Positions 32,801 to 48,200 are shown, counted from the first letter of the stretch. The stretch is DNA of 64,000 nt from Protea cynaroides (GCA_028583415.1 CM053275.1:8036708-8100707); one strand, 5' to 3'. Notes: generated by a model not told the origin, from the sequence alone. Numbers and translations: made by a program.

Positions 32801-35800
32801 GCTTTCAAGTTAGTTTTGCTGTTTCTGCACGATGTTTGATATGGATCAACTTTTACTATGGAAGTCAGCCAATTTTACCTATGCTGTTTCTCAATCATGT
32901 TTCTGTTGAGTTCTTATACTCTGCCATCAAAAAATGTTTAAATTCCCCAAAAACTAATCTGAAGTATGCACTTTTTTTTTTTTTTTTGCTAATCTGAAAA
33001 CCAAGAATGCATTTTTCCACATAGAGCTATACTTTCTCCCTCTTTTCAGATTGTATCTTGGTATTTGTTTACAAAGCTAACTTACACATAATAATGAACC
33101 AGAGTTGCCTTCAAGTAGAGGTGATGTCCTGCAGACGAAATGCTTGCTTGAGCTCTATGGTCTAAAGGTAACCTTTAATTTCCAAACTGATACTTAATAA
33201 AGTTCACTCATTCAACACCCCACCCCCCCAACCCCGAAAGAAGAAGAGAAAAAGAAAACACAAAGAAAGAAGATACGTGTTATCTTTCTTTGAATTTAAC
33301 TTTCCCTGATCCTGCAGCCAATATGCAATATTTATGAAAAATATTGCTTATTGAATTTCTTTCACCCAGTCTATGCTCTTGTTGATCTCATAAGTGTTTT
33401 TATAGTTGGGAAGCATTGTTTAAATCCACTGTAAAGCAGATGGTGAAGAGTTTGTTCAAATAACAACTTTTTTTGAAGTAGCAATATACTGCATTTTTGC
33501 TTTTATAAATTCCCATTACACTGGGAACACACTGCTCAAGGTGTTCTCAACCATTTGATGGTTTCAAGATTGCACATTTATGACAGTACCTATTGCAATA
33601 TGGTAAACTGAAAATTGGGGACAAAAAAACAGCTGTTGCAATATGGCTAACTTCCATATTGTAGCTTGTAATAATTTGCTTTCAACGCCCCCCCCCCCTG
33701 CGCGCGGTGATGGAATGGAGGGATGACATGGGTTCTGTCCTTGTGGGCAAGGATTTTTTTTCTACCAGCTGGCGGAGTTGCAAAGCAAGGTCCGATCTGA
33801 TGTGAATTCTGAGTACTGGCTTCGCGAGAAATGTGCATATCCTGAGAAGCAATTGTTCGATTGGGGAATGATGCGATTGCGTCGCCCTTTTATCATGTAT
33901 GGTGTGGCAGATGTTTTTGCAATGGAGACTGATGAACGTCTGCGGAAGAAACGAGATGCAGAGGTTAGTAGTACATGCATTAGTTCTTTTCCCAATTATT
34001 CTTTTAATACTAATGAGCCTGGCTGGGCTCCAATGGAACTACGGACGGACTTAGAGCTACTATTTGATGGGTCTCAATTAGGTCTTCTTTGAATAAATTT
34101 CACCTGCTAAAACAGGATTGGTTTGTATATCATTTGATCTATAATATTCTTTTGGGTGGTGAAAAGAGTTTGACAGATCTATATCTTGATGGTTATAACC
34201 ATTCTGCCTAAAAAAAGGGGCATACCCAGTGCACGAGGCTCCTGCCACTGCGGGTTCTAGGGGAGGGGCTTATGTACACAGCCTTACCCCTGCTTCGCGG
34301 AGAGGCTGTTTCCAGTTTTGAACCTATGATCACTAAGTCACAATGGACAGTGAAGCAACCTACTGTTGCACCAAGGGTTGCATTGGAATAGCCATCCTGC
34401 CTGGCTATTCCAATGCATATATGATTATGTGCTTCATCCAACTCAGATTTTACACAACATTTCACTCTCATTCTCCTGATATTTTATTATGCACTGCTGT
34501 GAAATCTCCTTGTTGCAGAGGTTGTCAAGGTTAGAGGAGGAGGAAAAGAATCTAACGGAGACCAGAAAAAGGAAATTTTTTGCTGATCTTCTTAATACAG
34601 CTCGTGAGTTTCAATTGCAAGCACAAGCTGCACTGAAACGCCGGAAACAAAGAAATGATGGGGTCCAGGTATGTCCTCTTTTTATTTTATTTTATTTTTT
34701 ACTTTTTCAATCTGGTTTTATTTTTCTTGTCCAATTGTGAACTTCTATTTTTGTCCTTCATTGTGCTATATTTGCAATTGGAGGCTTTAATTGTGAAAAT
34801 TAAAATGATTTGAAAATGAAGGATTCAAACGTGGAAATTGAAATGACTTGTAGTTGGAGGATTTAGTAGTCTGTCATTTTCTCCTTTTCAGAATGTAACC
34901 TTCTTGCCAATCATTAATTACCCTTGGGGACGACATAACATCATAACATAATACAATGAAAATATTGATAGCAGGAAGACTTAGCCAGTGAGATATGTTT
35001 CTGCATTTAGAAATGTAACGAGTACTTATATAGTTATATTTCATAGACGTGTAGTGAGCCATACGGTTGATATGGGTCACTATATTTTGGGGAGAGAATA
35101 TTCTACTATTGTCTTATTCTTACTCCCACTTTAATCATGTTTTAAAGTAATAGAATGGAGTATGTCTTTTCTTTCTCTGGTAAATAAACTAGAATAGGTT
35201 GGCACAGGCTAAAAATTCCAAATTTTATGTACTCGAAGCTTACCCCTGGATATGTTCAATCAAGCTTTCCAAAGGCATGAGCAAAACAATAATGGCAATG
35301 GACACAAGAAAAAATTCCTTTCCAATAAGGTTTACTATAGCCTCTCAAAAGAAATGGTCTATATATCAAACAGTGAAAATAACAAAATGTTCTCTCTTCC
35401 CTTGTCAGAAATTTGCGAAAACCATTCCCACCCTATCAGTGAAGGTATTGGCAGTATTCTTGTCCTTAGGAACTTATTAAATATTTCTCCACCTTATAAC
35501 TTTAATATTCTTTCTTGAGACATTAAAAAAAAAAGAAAAAAAAAAGAAAAAAAGAAAAATCATGAAGCTCTGGAGACGTTCCATATCCAAAGCATTAATG
35601 GGGCCAACTTATTCACCAAGAAAAGGGGGGGGGGGGGAGATGGGAGAGAGAGAGAGAGAATAAAATACTTACTGTTGGCAGAAAGTAAATAAAACAAACA
35701 AATGGTTATCAGTAGTGCTTATTTTGTCCTATAACTGAAGGAGTCACGGTGTCCTCAAATATTGTAACAGGCATGGCATGGAAGGCAGAGGCAACGTGCT

Positions 35801-38800
35801 ACAAGGGCAGAGAAATTGAGGTTCCAAGCACTTAAAGCTGATGACCAAGAAGCATACATGCGTTTGGTAGAGGAGAGCAAGAATGAACGATTGACAACGC
35901 TTCTTGGGAAAACCAATGAGCTTCTTGTTCGTCTGGGAGCTGCAGTTCAAAGGCAAAAAGATGCTCAACATTCTGATGGCATAGAACCTCTTAAAGGCTC
36001 GGATACAGATGATCCTTCACAATTGTCTGTTTCTGAGAGTAAAACCCCTGGGGATTTGCTCCCTGATGAAGATATAGACCTGATTGATGTGGATTCTGAT
36101 CGCCATGTCAAGACAAGTGATTTACTTGAAGGCCAGAGACAGTATAATTCTGTCATTCATTCAATTCAGGAGAAGGTAAAGAACAAAACCTTAAAATCTT
36201 CTGCCTTCTTTGTCTTCCTAAGGCTTTCAGTTATGTTAGACATTTTGTATTCAAGTTTACTTCAATGTGCTTATTTAGTTACTTGGGTTTGCTATTGCAT
36301 TGTAAGAAATGGAATGGCAATAGAATTGAGCATTCTGTTTGCAAAACCTTCACAACCACTTAATTGGTGTTGCATTAATATGAAATGACTTGTCAAAGAT
36401 GGGGCTGAGAATAATTCAAGCTTTAATATGAATTGAGTACTAAAATAATGAGTAAAATTAAGGCAAAATTTAATTTTGAGTGATTATTTGTACTGAATAC
36501 GTCATTGGCTGAATTATGTACTCAAAATAAGTATTTATTTTTGAACATGCATTTCATATTTACTGTTATAGAATTATCTTTAAATTTAAAAAAAAAAAAT
36601 TAAGCTTGAGACTTCTGTATTAATTAATGAACTTCAATGCTACCTGATGCTGATTGATGATAAGAGGAACTAGGAACTGTGGGGAGGGAAGTTAATGGTT
36701 AGAAGAGACTGAGTAAGTCTTGTTTGGAGAGGAAGAGACCACTAAATCTTTATCTTCTGTAGTTATTTGGCTAATTTATATAAAAGAAGTCATGTTTTAC
36801 ACCTTCCCAAGGCTATTTTTGGTCATGACCCAACATTGTATTTTCCATATATCACATATATGTGGTCTTAGGGGAAACTGGGGAAGAACCTAAGTGGTAA
36901 TGAGAATCATGTGAACCACATATATTCTCGGAGGTGGTAAGCTAGGCTCATGTCTCTTTCTTCCTATACATAGATGCTTGTTATAGTCCTTTGTCTTGAA
37001 AGAGTTTATGTTTTTTTTTTTTTTTCCTTTTTCTGTAATGGCCCCTCAAGTTTATTGGAATTGCATTATATTTTACTATTTTCACATAATGTTCATTATT
37101 TTGAAAATATTCCAGTGGAAGTTCTGTGAACCCCTAGCTCAAGTATCCAATTGAAATTAAAATTTCATAACTCACCAAAAAAAGTCCTCCTCCTCCCCCC
37201 TTTTTTTTTCTTTTCTTTTCTCTCTCTGTGTTTGGAAATTTCATTTTCCAATCAGGTTCAGCACAACCACATTATTATTACTACGGAAAGAGAATCTACC
37301 CCAAAAAAGATTTAGCATCTCATATTAGATATTTCATTTAAACCAGGAGCATGGCATCTAATTTTTTTTGGCTCTACAGGTGACGGAGCAACCAGCCATG
37401 CTTCAAGGGGGAGAATTAAGACCATACCAGGTTGAAGGACTTCAGTGGATGCTATCGTTGTTTAACAACAACCTAAATGGGATTTTAGCTGATGAGATGG
37501 GGTTAGGAAAGACAATTCAGACCATATCGTTGGTTGCATATCTAATGGAGAAAAAGGGTGTGGTTGGGCCCCACTTGATTGTTGCTCCGAAGGCTGTTTT
37601 GCCAAATTGGGTTAATGAATTTGCAGCATGGGCCCCTAGGTATTGTTTTAAGATCCTACTCTTTTTTTAAGTTTTCATGTTTGTGTTTGTTATCGTTTAT
37701 TATTTATTACCATTTAACTGACTTTGTTGAGTACTTCTTTTCTTATCCAGTATTGTGGCTATTTTATATGACGGGCGTCAAGATGAAAGAAGGATTATGA
37801 GGGAGGAATATTCTGGAGAAGGGAAATTCAACGTGATGATCACCCACTATGATCTTATTATGCGAGACAAATCATTTTTGAAGAAAATTCAATGGCACTA
37901 CATGATTGTTGATGAAGGGCATCGGTTGAAAAATCACGAGTGTGCTCTTGCAAGAACTTTGTCAGAGTATGCTTATTTACTATTTACAGAGCATTGTTTT
38001 CCTTTCCGGTTCTTTTTAGCCGCCCCAAAAAAAAAAAAAAAAAAGGGACCCCAAATTCTTTTTATAAAAGCACTTCTTATTTCTCTTCCATGGTGTAGTT
38101 GTTATCTGCTAGTGCTAGTACATGTCATTCGTCTATACATATTTCCTTTTATTTTTAATAAATCAATATGTTGACATGCAACATCATTCTTGGTGATCGG
38201 ATATTTCCTAGATGAATTAATGATAATTTAACATGCTTTTAGTGTGTTGTTTCCAATACATATTCATCTTATTTAATCATGTGCATTGAAACAAATTTAA
38301 ATCATTGCTTTCTTCTACATTTCTTTCTTTCCGTCTTTCTCCTCATTTTTTTTTGGGGGGGTTGGTGGGGGAGCTGGACAACAAACCATTTCTTTGTCTT
38401 AGGTTTAGAGGGTTAACAGAAACTTGGTGTTGCTAGTTGATGAGCAAGAATGTCATTCTGTTTCCAGGTTGCATAAAATAGTATTTGGCAATTCACCTAC
38501 AAGAAAGAGTTAATATTACGAATGTATTTCTTCTTCTTCCTCATTTATTTTCCCACATGTATAATACAGAGCATTTTAGTTTAGACTGAATATGATTGTG
38601 ACAATCTATGATATTATTTTGAATTGTGTAAGAATTGTAAATAAAAAATAAAAAAACTTTGCCTAAGGTTTGCATGCAAACTATGCAAAGGACTACTATT
38701 TTTTGCTAAGAAGTTGCATGCCTGGTCAAATGAGGTAGACACCAGCAATATGGCTCAACTCAACTCTATTTGACTCGGCTATGCCTTTTTTCAACTAGAT

Positions 38801-39186
38801 GGGGTCGGCTACAAGGATCCTGTTTCGCTACTCAACTCTGTTTAAGGTCATGTGAGGTGTCAAGCCAGGAAATTCATATATTTTATCGTTGCTTCTTCCC
38901 AAGTCACTTTTGGTCTATCCCTCAACTTTTAACTGTAATCTATGTCACATCACTCCTTTTGGCCGCACTCTATGCACTCCATTGAAAATGGTCATACCAC
39001 ATTAGATGATGTTTTTTTCAACTTATATTCTTTACTCTGGCACTCTTAGATTACGATTTTGTTTATATGTTCATTATATACAAGCAGTACAGCTAATAGG
39101 AAAAAAAAAAATTCAATTATTTTTCCTGTCACTCATGCATAAGGTACGATATGCATCTTTACCTTGTGCTTTCATGCATAAAAAAG

Positions 39187-39221
<35 letters not shown>

Positions 39222-42200
39222 ATTAAAAGAAGAAGAAGAAGAAGAATGCAGGTCAACTAAACACCAGCATAGGATTACTGAAAGGACTAAAAAAACATGA
39301 TTCTGATTGGGATCTTCCTCGTGGGAAGTCTTAATAAGTGATAACGTAAGTATTTTGTAGTGTCAAATCATGATTTTCACATGCAGTGATATGTAGTCGT
39401 GACATACTAAGTATCTAATGAGATTACTAGTATGTATCAAAAGCATGTTATCACTTCCCAAGGCCGGCGAACAATTTCATGCTTGTTTGGGGAGGACAGA
39501 TAAAAGAAATCTCAAGGAGACTTGCTCTAGAAAGTGAACAGGGAGAGATAAGAAGTGGAACGCTAAAAGTTATTCAGTTTTATATACACAATTTTTTACT
39601 CTTTTTTGTTTCCTCCAATAGATGGTTGCATCACATTTAAAGCACCATTTCGTAGAACTCTAAATAGTTATGCAGTGTTATACGCAATTTTTTACTCTTT
39701 CTTCATTCGTCCAGTAGATGGTTGCATAACATTTAGAGCACGATTTCATCTCCATCTTTAGCATATAATTTGTTTTCTTTGATCTGTTTGTGGTGGATGT
39801 GAAAGGTTAATTTCTCAGATGTTTGTGAATCGTTGAGTATGATGATTACTACTTCTGCTTCAGTAAATGTATGTCTAATATTTTCAATTGAACTGCAAAT
39901 TTATGTTACAGTGAAAAAAAAAAAGTTTTTGTTTCATAACTTCTTTGATTTGATCTGAATTCAACCTTATGTCCCCTTTAATTTCCATTTAATGGCTTAC
40001 ATCTGCTTCATTGCATTTCTTGCCCACTTTTGGATCATAAATCTATGTTGGATCATTCTCCACAAATTAAATTATCTGTCAGCAGTCTTCTGAAAGTAGT
40101 CTATAAGGGCGTCCCAGTGCATGAGGCTCCCACTACTGCAGTATCTGGGGAGGGGCAGAATGTATGCCGCCTTAACCCTGCAACGTGGAGAGGCTGTTTC
40201 TATGTGACATTTAAAGTAGTTTATACAATACTGTTAATCTGTTAAATATTCAATGTGACATTTAAATCCTTTATCGTCTTTCTGATCCTTTGTGTTGATC
40301 TTTCCTAGACATTATTGTTATGTCCTTACAATAAAGGAGTTGGCATTCTAATTGCATCTCTTCCATTGTGCAGTTACAAAATTAGGAGGAGGCTTCTATT
40401 AACTGGTACCCCTATACAGAATAGTTTGCAAGAATTGTGGGCCCTGCTTAATTTTCTCCTCCCCACCATCTTTAATTCGGTGGAGAATTTCGAGGAGTGG
40501 TTTAATGCTCCCTTTGCAGATAGATGTGATGTTTCTCTTTCGGATGAAGAAGAGCTGTTGATTATCCGCCGTTTGCATCAGGTGGGTTTTGGCACCTTCT
40601 ATAACTTATCCTGTTATGTTGTTGAGATCTTTTTTAGTTCTTATCATTTTCTGAACTGCACCAGGTTATTAGGCCATTCATACTAAGGAGGAAGAAAGCT
40701 GAGGTGGAGAAGTTCCTTCCTGGGAAAACACAGGTCATACTGAAATGTGATATGTCAGCATGGCAGAAAGCATACTATCAACAGGTCACTGACTTAGGAA
40801 GAGTTGGGTTGGATACTGGTATGTCTACTTCATTGGTGCCAACTGTAAATTTTCATAAGCGCTTTTCTAGTATTGTTGCAATAGCAGAAATTAAATATCT
40901 CATAATCACAGAGAGAAGACCAAGAGGGATGGAGAAGAGAAGATGAATTGAGAGATGGAGGCATCGATTACTCCTAGAGGAGTTGTCGACCTTAACTAAA
41001 AAACCTCCCACTCCTTACGTTAAATAATTGAGAGTTACAAACTAATGACTCCAGAATAACTAGAAGTCCATCTAAGGAAAGTAAATCAAAGAAGAACAAA
41101 ATACCCACGACAGGGACACTCCCCCTGTTGTGTGGTATACATAAACCGACAGCCAAATTATTGTACCCCATGGTGGATGCCTTCTCAATTCAATAGATGG
41201 AGTTTTCAACATTCCCCCTCAAACTGGAGCATACGCATCTCTCATGCCCAGTTTGGAACTACCACTACGGAACGCAAGCCCAAGCAAAGGCTTGGTAATA
41301 TATCACCCAGCTGTCTGGAAGAAGAAACAAATGGAGTCACGATCAGTTTTTGTAAAACAGCATTCCATACAAAATGACAATCCAAATGTGCTTGGTACAT
41401 GTGAAAAAACTGAATTACTTGCAATGTAGATGGCAGCTTGGTTGTCACAAAACATCTTCATAGGCTGTTGATCAGAAAACCCAATTCCTGCAGTAAGGAC
41501 TTCCACCACATAAGCTCGGCTGCATTATGTACCATGGCATGATACTCAGCCTCAGCGCTGGATCAGGCAAACTGTTGTTTGCTTTTTGTTTCCCCAGGTC
41601 ATCAGATTACCACCAACGAACGTACAAAAACCAGTGGTTGACCGCCTATCCTCAGTGGCACCAGCAGATTCAGCATCAGAGTAGGCAACGAGATCCACTC
41701 TTTAATGAGGACAATAAATAAGCCCCTTTCCCAGAGCTCCCTTCAAATACTTGAGGATGTGGCAAGCTGCATCCCAATGTGCTTTTTTTGGTGCATGCAT
41801 GCAGTAGCTAACAACCTCAACTGCAAAGGAGATATATCAGGTCTGGTAACTGTAAGATAAATCAATTTCCCTACTAACATCCTGTACTGATGCATGTCGT
41901 CAAAAATTTCTCCATCACACATACCAAGCTTTTGATGTGGGTTCATTGGGGTATCAAGAGGTTCAAATGCAACCATACCGGTCTCAGATAGAAAATCTAA
42001 GACATATTTCCGCTGGGATAGATTGTTTCTTTTCTTACTCTGTAGATACTCAATACCAAGAAAATATCGAAGAGCACCTTAGTTGTTGAGGTGCCAAGGA
42101 GGGCCTGCCTAGGAGACCAAGGCGCCATTAGGGCACCTAGGCGACGCCTTGACAACTATGGAGAGCACCCTAGTCTTTCATTTGAAAATGTTGATGGAGA

Positions 42201-45200
42201 TAAGCCTTTACCTCTTGAATGTTGGATACATCTTTGTCAGAAATAATAATGTCATCAACATAAACGATAAAGGCAACCACCTTGGACCCCATGTGTTGAA
42301 CAAATACAGAATGGTTAGAATAGCATTGTGAGAAACCACATTCTGTAACAAACTAACAATAGAACTGAACTTATCAAACTAGGCTCTAGGGGATTGTTTC
42401 AAGCCATAGATGGCCTATTTCAACTTGTAAACATTGGACAAAACCTCATTTTGAGCAACATACCTGGGAGATTGCTCCATACAGACTTCCTCTTGTAGAT
42501 CACCGTGCGGTCCGTACAGAAAGACATTCTTGATGTCCATTTGGTACAAGGGCCAATCTTATTTCACAGCCAAGGATCTAAGAGCACAAATGGAATTCAA
42601 ATGAGCAACAGGGGAGAACGTTTCAAAATAATCCACATCATAGGTCTGAGTATACCCTTAAGCAGCCATCAGTGCCTTAAGTCGCTCCATAGAACCATCA
42701 GAATTGGACTTGATGTATACCTACCGACAACGCCCCAATTGTTTATCGGGAGTTAAATCAACTAAACTCTATGTCTTGCGTGATAATAAAGCACCCATCT
42801 ACATTTCCATAACCACCTTTCCACCTAAGATAAGAGAAGGCTTAAAGATGAATTTTTGGAATAGAATGAGAGGATAGGGACTAGGCAAACTCGTGGTGAG
42901 GGCAAGGAAGGTGAGAAATAGACACATAATTATCAGTAGGAAAAACAACCAAAGGTTTCTGAGTGCAAGTACAAATACCTTTTCGAAGGGCAGCTGGTAG
43001 AGTTGAAGGAAGTACAACACCAAGGTTTGACTGGAGAAGAGGGGAACCGCAACAGTCATGGAAGGAAGGGTCTTCAGCCACCATTGGTATGCCTGCAGTG
43101 GAGGTGGAGAGGGGTAACACCCGGAGAGGTGTCAAGAGGGATATTTATGGGAAGTAGAGGAGAACACCTCTATCAGATAGGGAGGATGGCATAGGGGGCA
43201 AGGGAGAAAAATAAGGGGTGTTCTAAAAAAGGTTAAATCGGCACTAACAAATTGTTTATGCGAGACGAGGTCAAAACACTTGTAGCCTTTTTGGGTGCGA
43301 GAGTATCCCAAGAAAATACACTTAATGGCCCGAGGCGATAATTCATCTACATGAGGATGCAAAATGTGAACAAAGCAAACACAACAAAAAACACGAGGTG
43401 TCACGGGAAACAAAGGTGTATTGGGATGTAAACCGGAAAAGGGCAATGGTTTTTGAAACAGAGAAAGGCATCCGATTAATTAAAAAACATGTTATGAGAA
43501 TCGTGTTACATAAAAAATGCTTAGGAACATGCATTTTGAACGATTTTTTAGTAAGTACACCTATGTTGACCGGGAATAATCATCCACAAAGGTAACAAAG
43601 TAAGAAAATCCTAACCTATTTTTGACACGACAAGGACCCCAAATATCGGAGTGAATTAAAGAAAACAAAGACGAACTTATAGGTTTACGACCATGACTAG
43701 GAAAAGACGAGCAGTAATGTTTGCCAAGTTCACAAGCTTCACCCTCAAGACTGGAGATGGCTGACAACCTGAAACCATGTGTTGAAGCTTGGGTAAAGAT
43801 AAATGTCCTAGGCGAGAGGTGAGGGTGTATTCGCAGTTGTAGCAGCAGCGGTAGATGGACCAGTGCAATCCAAATAGTAGAGACCCATGTGTTCAAGCCT
43901 TCCACCAATCGTCCACCTGGTCTGAAGATCCTGAAAAATATTTCTTGGGATCAGCCTTGATCAAAACTCAGTTTAAGTACCAACAAGGAACCAGGGAGAT
44001 AGTAAATACAGCAATCTGGTAATATAGAACCACCACATATATTATAAAAATAGAGGTCAGATCACCGTAAGGCAATACCGACAGGTACAATAAGGCAGAA
44101 TCACCACATATATTATAAAAAGAAAGGTCAGATCAACCTTAAGGCAACACCGACCGGGACAATAAGGCTGAGATATACAGCATCCTTTTATTTTTAATAG
44201 ACTGGATCCAAAAAGGGCCCTAGTTATCAGGGCAGAGAGACACGGCAGCAGGGCTTGATGATTGTCTGGCAGAGATCAAGAGTAAGAGAACTGAGAGCAG
44301 CCGAAACTTGAAAACTAGCAGCTGGCGAACCTGAGATTAACTTCATACGAAGAGGAGAACAGAACTTATATCCATAGGCAGTATCTTAGGGAGCAGAACT
44401 TCGCAGATTTCCATGTCGACAAGTGTAGATAACTCCATAACCAGTCGAGAAAGAATAACCCTGCCCTAGTTTACATTCGTAGGTTCAGTTAACTAGGGCT
44501 GGAAGAGATCATTAGGCAGCATTGATGGCTGCAGCAAGGACACCAGATACTGAAGAGGACTCTCAAAACAGAGAATGTGGAGGGAAGAATACTGAGTTAT
44601 TTAATGCTCTGATACCATGTTGCAATAGCAGAAATTAAATAACTCAGTAATCACGGAGAGAAGACCGAGAGGGATGGAGAAGAGAAGAAGAGAATAAGAT
44701 GAATTGAGAGATGGAGGCATCGATTACTCCTAGAGGAGGTGTCGACCTTAACTATAAAGCCTCCCTACTCCTTATGTTAAATAATAGAGAGTTACAAACT
44801 AAAGAGGACTCTAGAATAACTAGACTTCCATCTAAGGAAAGTAAATAATATGAAAAAGAAAAGTAAAAAAGCAGAACAAAACACCCATGACAGGGACACT
44901 TCCCCTGTCATGGTATACATAAACCGACAGCCAATATTTTGTACCCCCATGGTGGGTACATGCCCAATTCAATAGATTGAGTCTGCAACACTTATCTGTA
45001 GCATACTGAACCCAAAAAAAATGATAAAGGGTAAAAGATGTGTATTGATGCACTTAAAACTGGCAGTTTCAAGTGGGCTTAAAAAGTTTGTTGATTTTTT
45101 TCTGAAGATCACTAAGTTGCTGTCAATCTAATCAGATATAACATCATCTCAACTTTAGTCCTTCCAGTTTGCCATCATGTTTGCTGTTAAGAGAGTTTAG

Positions 45201-48200
45201 TCTTTTTTTTACACGGATAGCTTCTTCAGTGAACTCATTCCCCCCCCCTTCCCTTGTTCTTTGCTAGTGATTAAAAAGAATGCTATCTTCAGTCCTGAGA
45301 AAATGTGCAAGGTCAAAGTTTAGTCTTAAATTGAATTGGACTTCTCTCATTCAGAATTTCTTCCATATTTCTATGTAGCTACTATTATTTAACTGAATCT
45401 TCCATCCCCATTCATTTTAAGCTGACTAATTCGTATCTCCCCCCCACCCTCCCTTTTTTCTTGGGCCCTTCATGATTCAATATAACTTTGGAAGAGAGAA
45501 CAGAAATTATGATCTGTTTACTAACAAGAATAGAATGTGCAGGATCTGGGAAGTCCAAGAGTCTCCAGAACCTGTCAATGCAACTCAGGAAGTGTTGTAA
45601 TCACCCCTACCTCTTTGTAGGAGAATATAACATCTGGCGCAAGGAGGAAATTGTCAGAGCATCAGGCAAATTTGAGCTGCTTGACCGCTTGCTCCCAAAA
45701 CTCAAAAGATCAGGGCATAGAGTTCTGCTTTTCTCAACAATGACCCGTGTCATAGACATCCTCGAAATTTATTTGCAGCTGCATGATTATAAGTATCTTA
45801 GATTGGATGGAACCACAAAGACAGAAGAGAGAGGGACTCTACTTAAGCAATTCAATGCACCAGACTCACCTTATTTCATGTTTCTTTTGAGCACCCGTGC
45901 CGGGGGCCTTGGTCTAAACTTACAAACTGCAGATACTGTGGTAATATTTGATAGTGATTGGAACCCCCAAATGGATCAACAGGCAGAGGATCGCGCCCAT
46001 CGTATTGGGCAGAAGAAGGAAGTGAGGGTCTTTGTGTTGATTAGTGTTGGATCAATTGAAGAAGTTATTCTGGAACGTGCAAAACAGAAAATGGGCATTG
46101 ATGCCAAGGTCATTCAGGCGGGCCTGTTCAATACAACCTCCACAGGTTTGTCGTTATCTTTAATCCTATAAATGGTTACTTGTTTCGGTGATTATTGCAA
46201 TTATTATAGTCATTTTTTCATTTGGGAAGATAGTTATAATGTGGTTGTTTTGTCTGGTCTCTGGAGTTTGCTTTATGGAAAGACCTGCTTTTTTTTTTTT
46301 TCTCATACCCACACACAAAATTTATTTTGGCTGGCGTCCATGTTAATGCATGTGCAAAACAGCTTTAGGGTAAATCCTAAATCCTTTTTCTCCAGCATTG
46401 AGTGTTTTAACTTGTGTCATTCCCCCCTTCAGTCAAACGGTAAAATTTGAAGAACAGAGAGTTCAATTTCCTAGCAGTAACATATAGTGAGATTGTGAGA
46501 AAAATCTTGGAATTAATTTACTCAATGGGAGTTTGAGGATGACAAGATTGGGATCCATATCATCTTTATAAGCTTTTTTTATTTTTTTATTTTATTTTTA
46601 TATCTTGGAATTAATTTACTCAATGGGAGTTTGAGGATGACAAGATTGGGATCATCTTTACAGAGTTTGAACCCAATGATACCATATTAATTTGAATGTC
46701 TCCTAATGAGGATGGTCCTTGGAGGTTTGCCCATGTTATTAGACATAAAGTTCCTTCACAAGTGAACTGCTTGTTCCATTGGAAGCCAATCATATTGAGG
46801 TCCGCTGGCCAGCCAAGGAGTTGGTGGACCGATTTGGCATTACGGTAACTCTTTCCCTTTGATTTGTTACCTTGTCTCTCTCTGTTGTATTTTCTGCTTC
46901 CCTGGAGTTTTTTTTCCCTTTTTTTCTTTTTTTTTTTGTGGTGGGGGGGGGGGGGGGGTTGGTGTTAAGAGAGGTGGGGCCTTGCTTGGTTGTGGCGTTG
47001 TATTTTTTTCTTCTTCAATTGTCCAATAAATTGCTGTTATTCGTCCAAAGAAAAAAAGAGAACCAAATCTAGAGCCTGGAGATGGTGGAAAGGATTTAAT
47101 TGGATTCAAATTGTATTCACCGTTAGGTCCTTGAAAAAAATGGAAAAGACTTTGAAATGATAAATAAAAAAAAAGTATAAAAAAAGAATATACTTAATTC
47201 ATTAAAATATATCACATGTGATGCATCTTTGCTCATACACCATTGTGATGCTTGAAAGTTACTTCACATATTTGCCTTGCATGTTATTATAATGTCAAAA
47301 GCAGCACTGACTGACATGGACCTTGCACTACACTTAAGAAGTCTCTAAGTGGTCAGAGCTGTTTGATTTACAAATTAATTATGAGAAAGAAGTCTCTATG
47401 TGGTCTGCCTTTCCAAAAGAATAATATAAAAGAAGATTTGTGCCATAGTTGGAGATTTGTCAAGGTTTCAATCAGGTTCTCGGTGAAGAAGCCGAGGAAA
47501 ATCCACAAATTTTCACTTTCCATGTTATAATATTCAACAGAAAACAAAAAGAAAACCAAGTAAGGAATGTGGATGGGAAACTTTTAAGAGCTGCTTTTAA
47601 AAACACTTCCACAGTTCCTCACTTTTTGCCAAATCCAATTATGTGATAGAATATTGCAATTCAAACAGCTCTGACAGTTTAGAAATTTAAATCCTTGATC
47701 TAGATTAGGTTCAAGCCTAAAATAAATGTTATGCAATCCAGATTAGTTTATGTACATTTTGTTTATACTGTACTTTAATTCTTAATCATACCATTATGAT
47801 AATTTTGCAGGGATCACTACTCGGTAAATCTGTTAATAAAAAAGTAGTACTATTCATTAATTTCCTTATTTGAATTTTCCTTGTAGCTTTTTGACTTATA
47901 AACAGTTCATTTCTTGAACACACCTTTTTTTCCCAGTGGGGCTGTTGCTTGGTGTGATGGTAAAAACTTAAGCCATCAAGTGTGAAGACATGGGTTCAGG
48001 TCTGAGGACAGCAGCCACTTTGTGCCAAAGATACCAAAGCTGGTTTTCCTGACCCACAGACCCTCCCTAGACCACTGTGAAAGTGGGATTTGCACTGGAT
48101 TTTGAACCCTCTAAAAAGATATTTATTTATGGCCTGAAACCGTGTGATGAAAAAGCATAATCTGTTTCTGAACTAATTAATGTGGATGCTTCAGAATTTC

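Larger units (their letters stand above)
40874..44990 (-). mobile_element. Ty1/Copia LTR retrotransposon, decayed and gag-less
   Basis: LTRs lie at 40874-41211 (338 bp) and 44618-44990 (373 bp), both starting TGTTGCAATAGCAG and ending in CAACA. On the minus strand TGGTATCAGAGC (44606-44617) touches the 5' LTR as primer site; a purine tract (GAGGGGGAA) touches the 3' LTR. Minus-strand domains in order: GAG-pre-integrase (about 43740-43850), integrase core with HSDIWGP and FVTFVDDYSRS (about 43561-43700), integrase C-terminal part (about 43132-43534), reverse transcriptase with the catalytic YVDD (about 42255), TRPDIS (about 41850), and RNase H with CDNQAAIYIAS (about 41420-41450). Frames are broken many times. 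Only about 650 bp separate the 5' LTR from the pre-integrase region, so gag and protease are deleted. It lies in intron 10 of the SNF2 gene, antisense. Confidence 0.93.
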
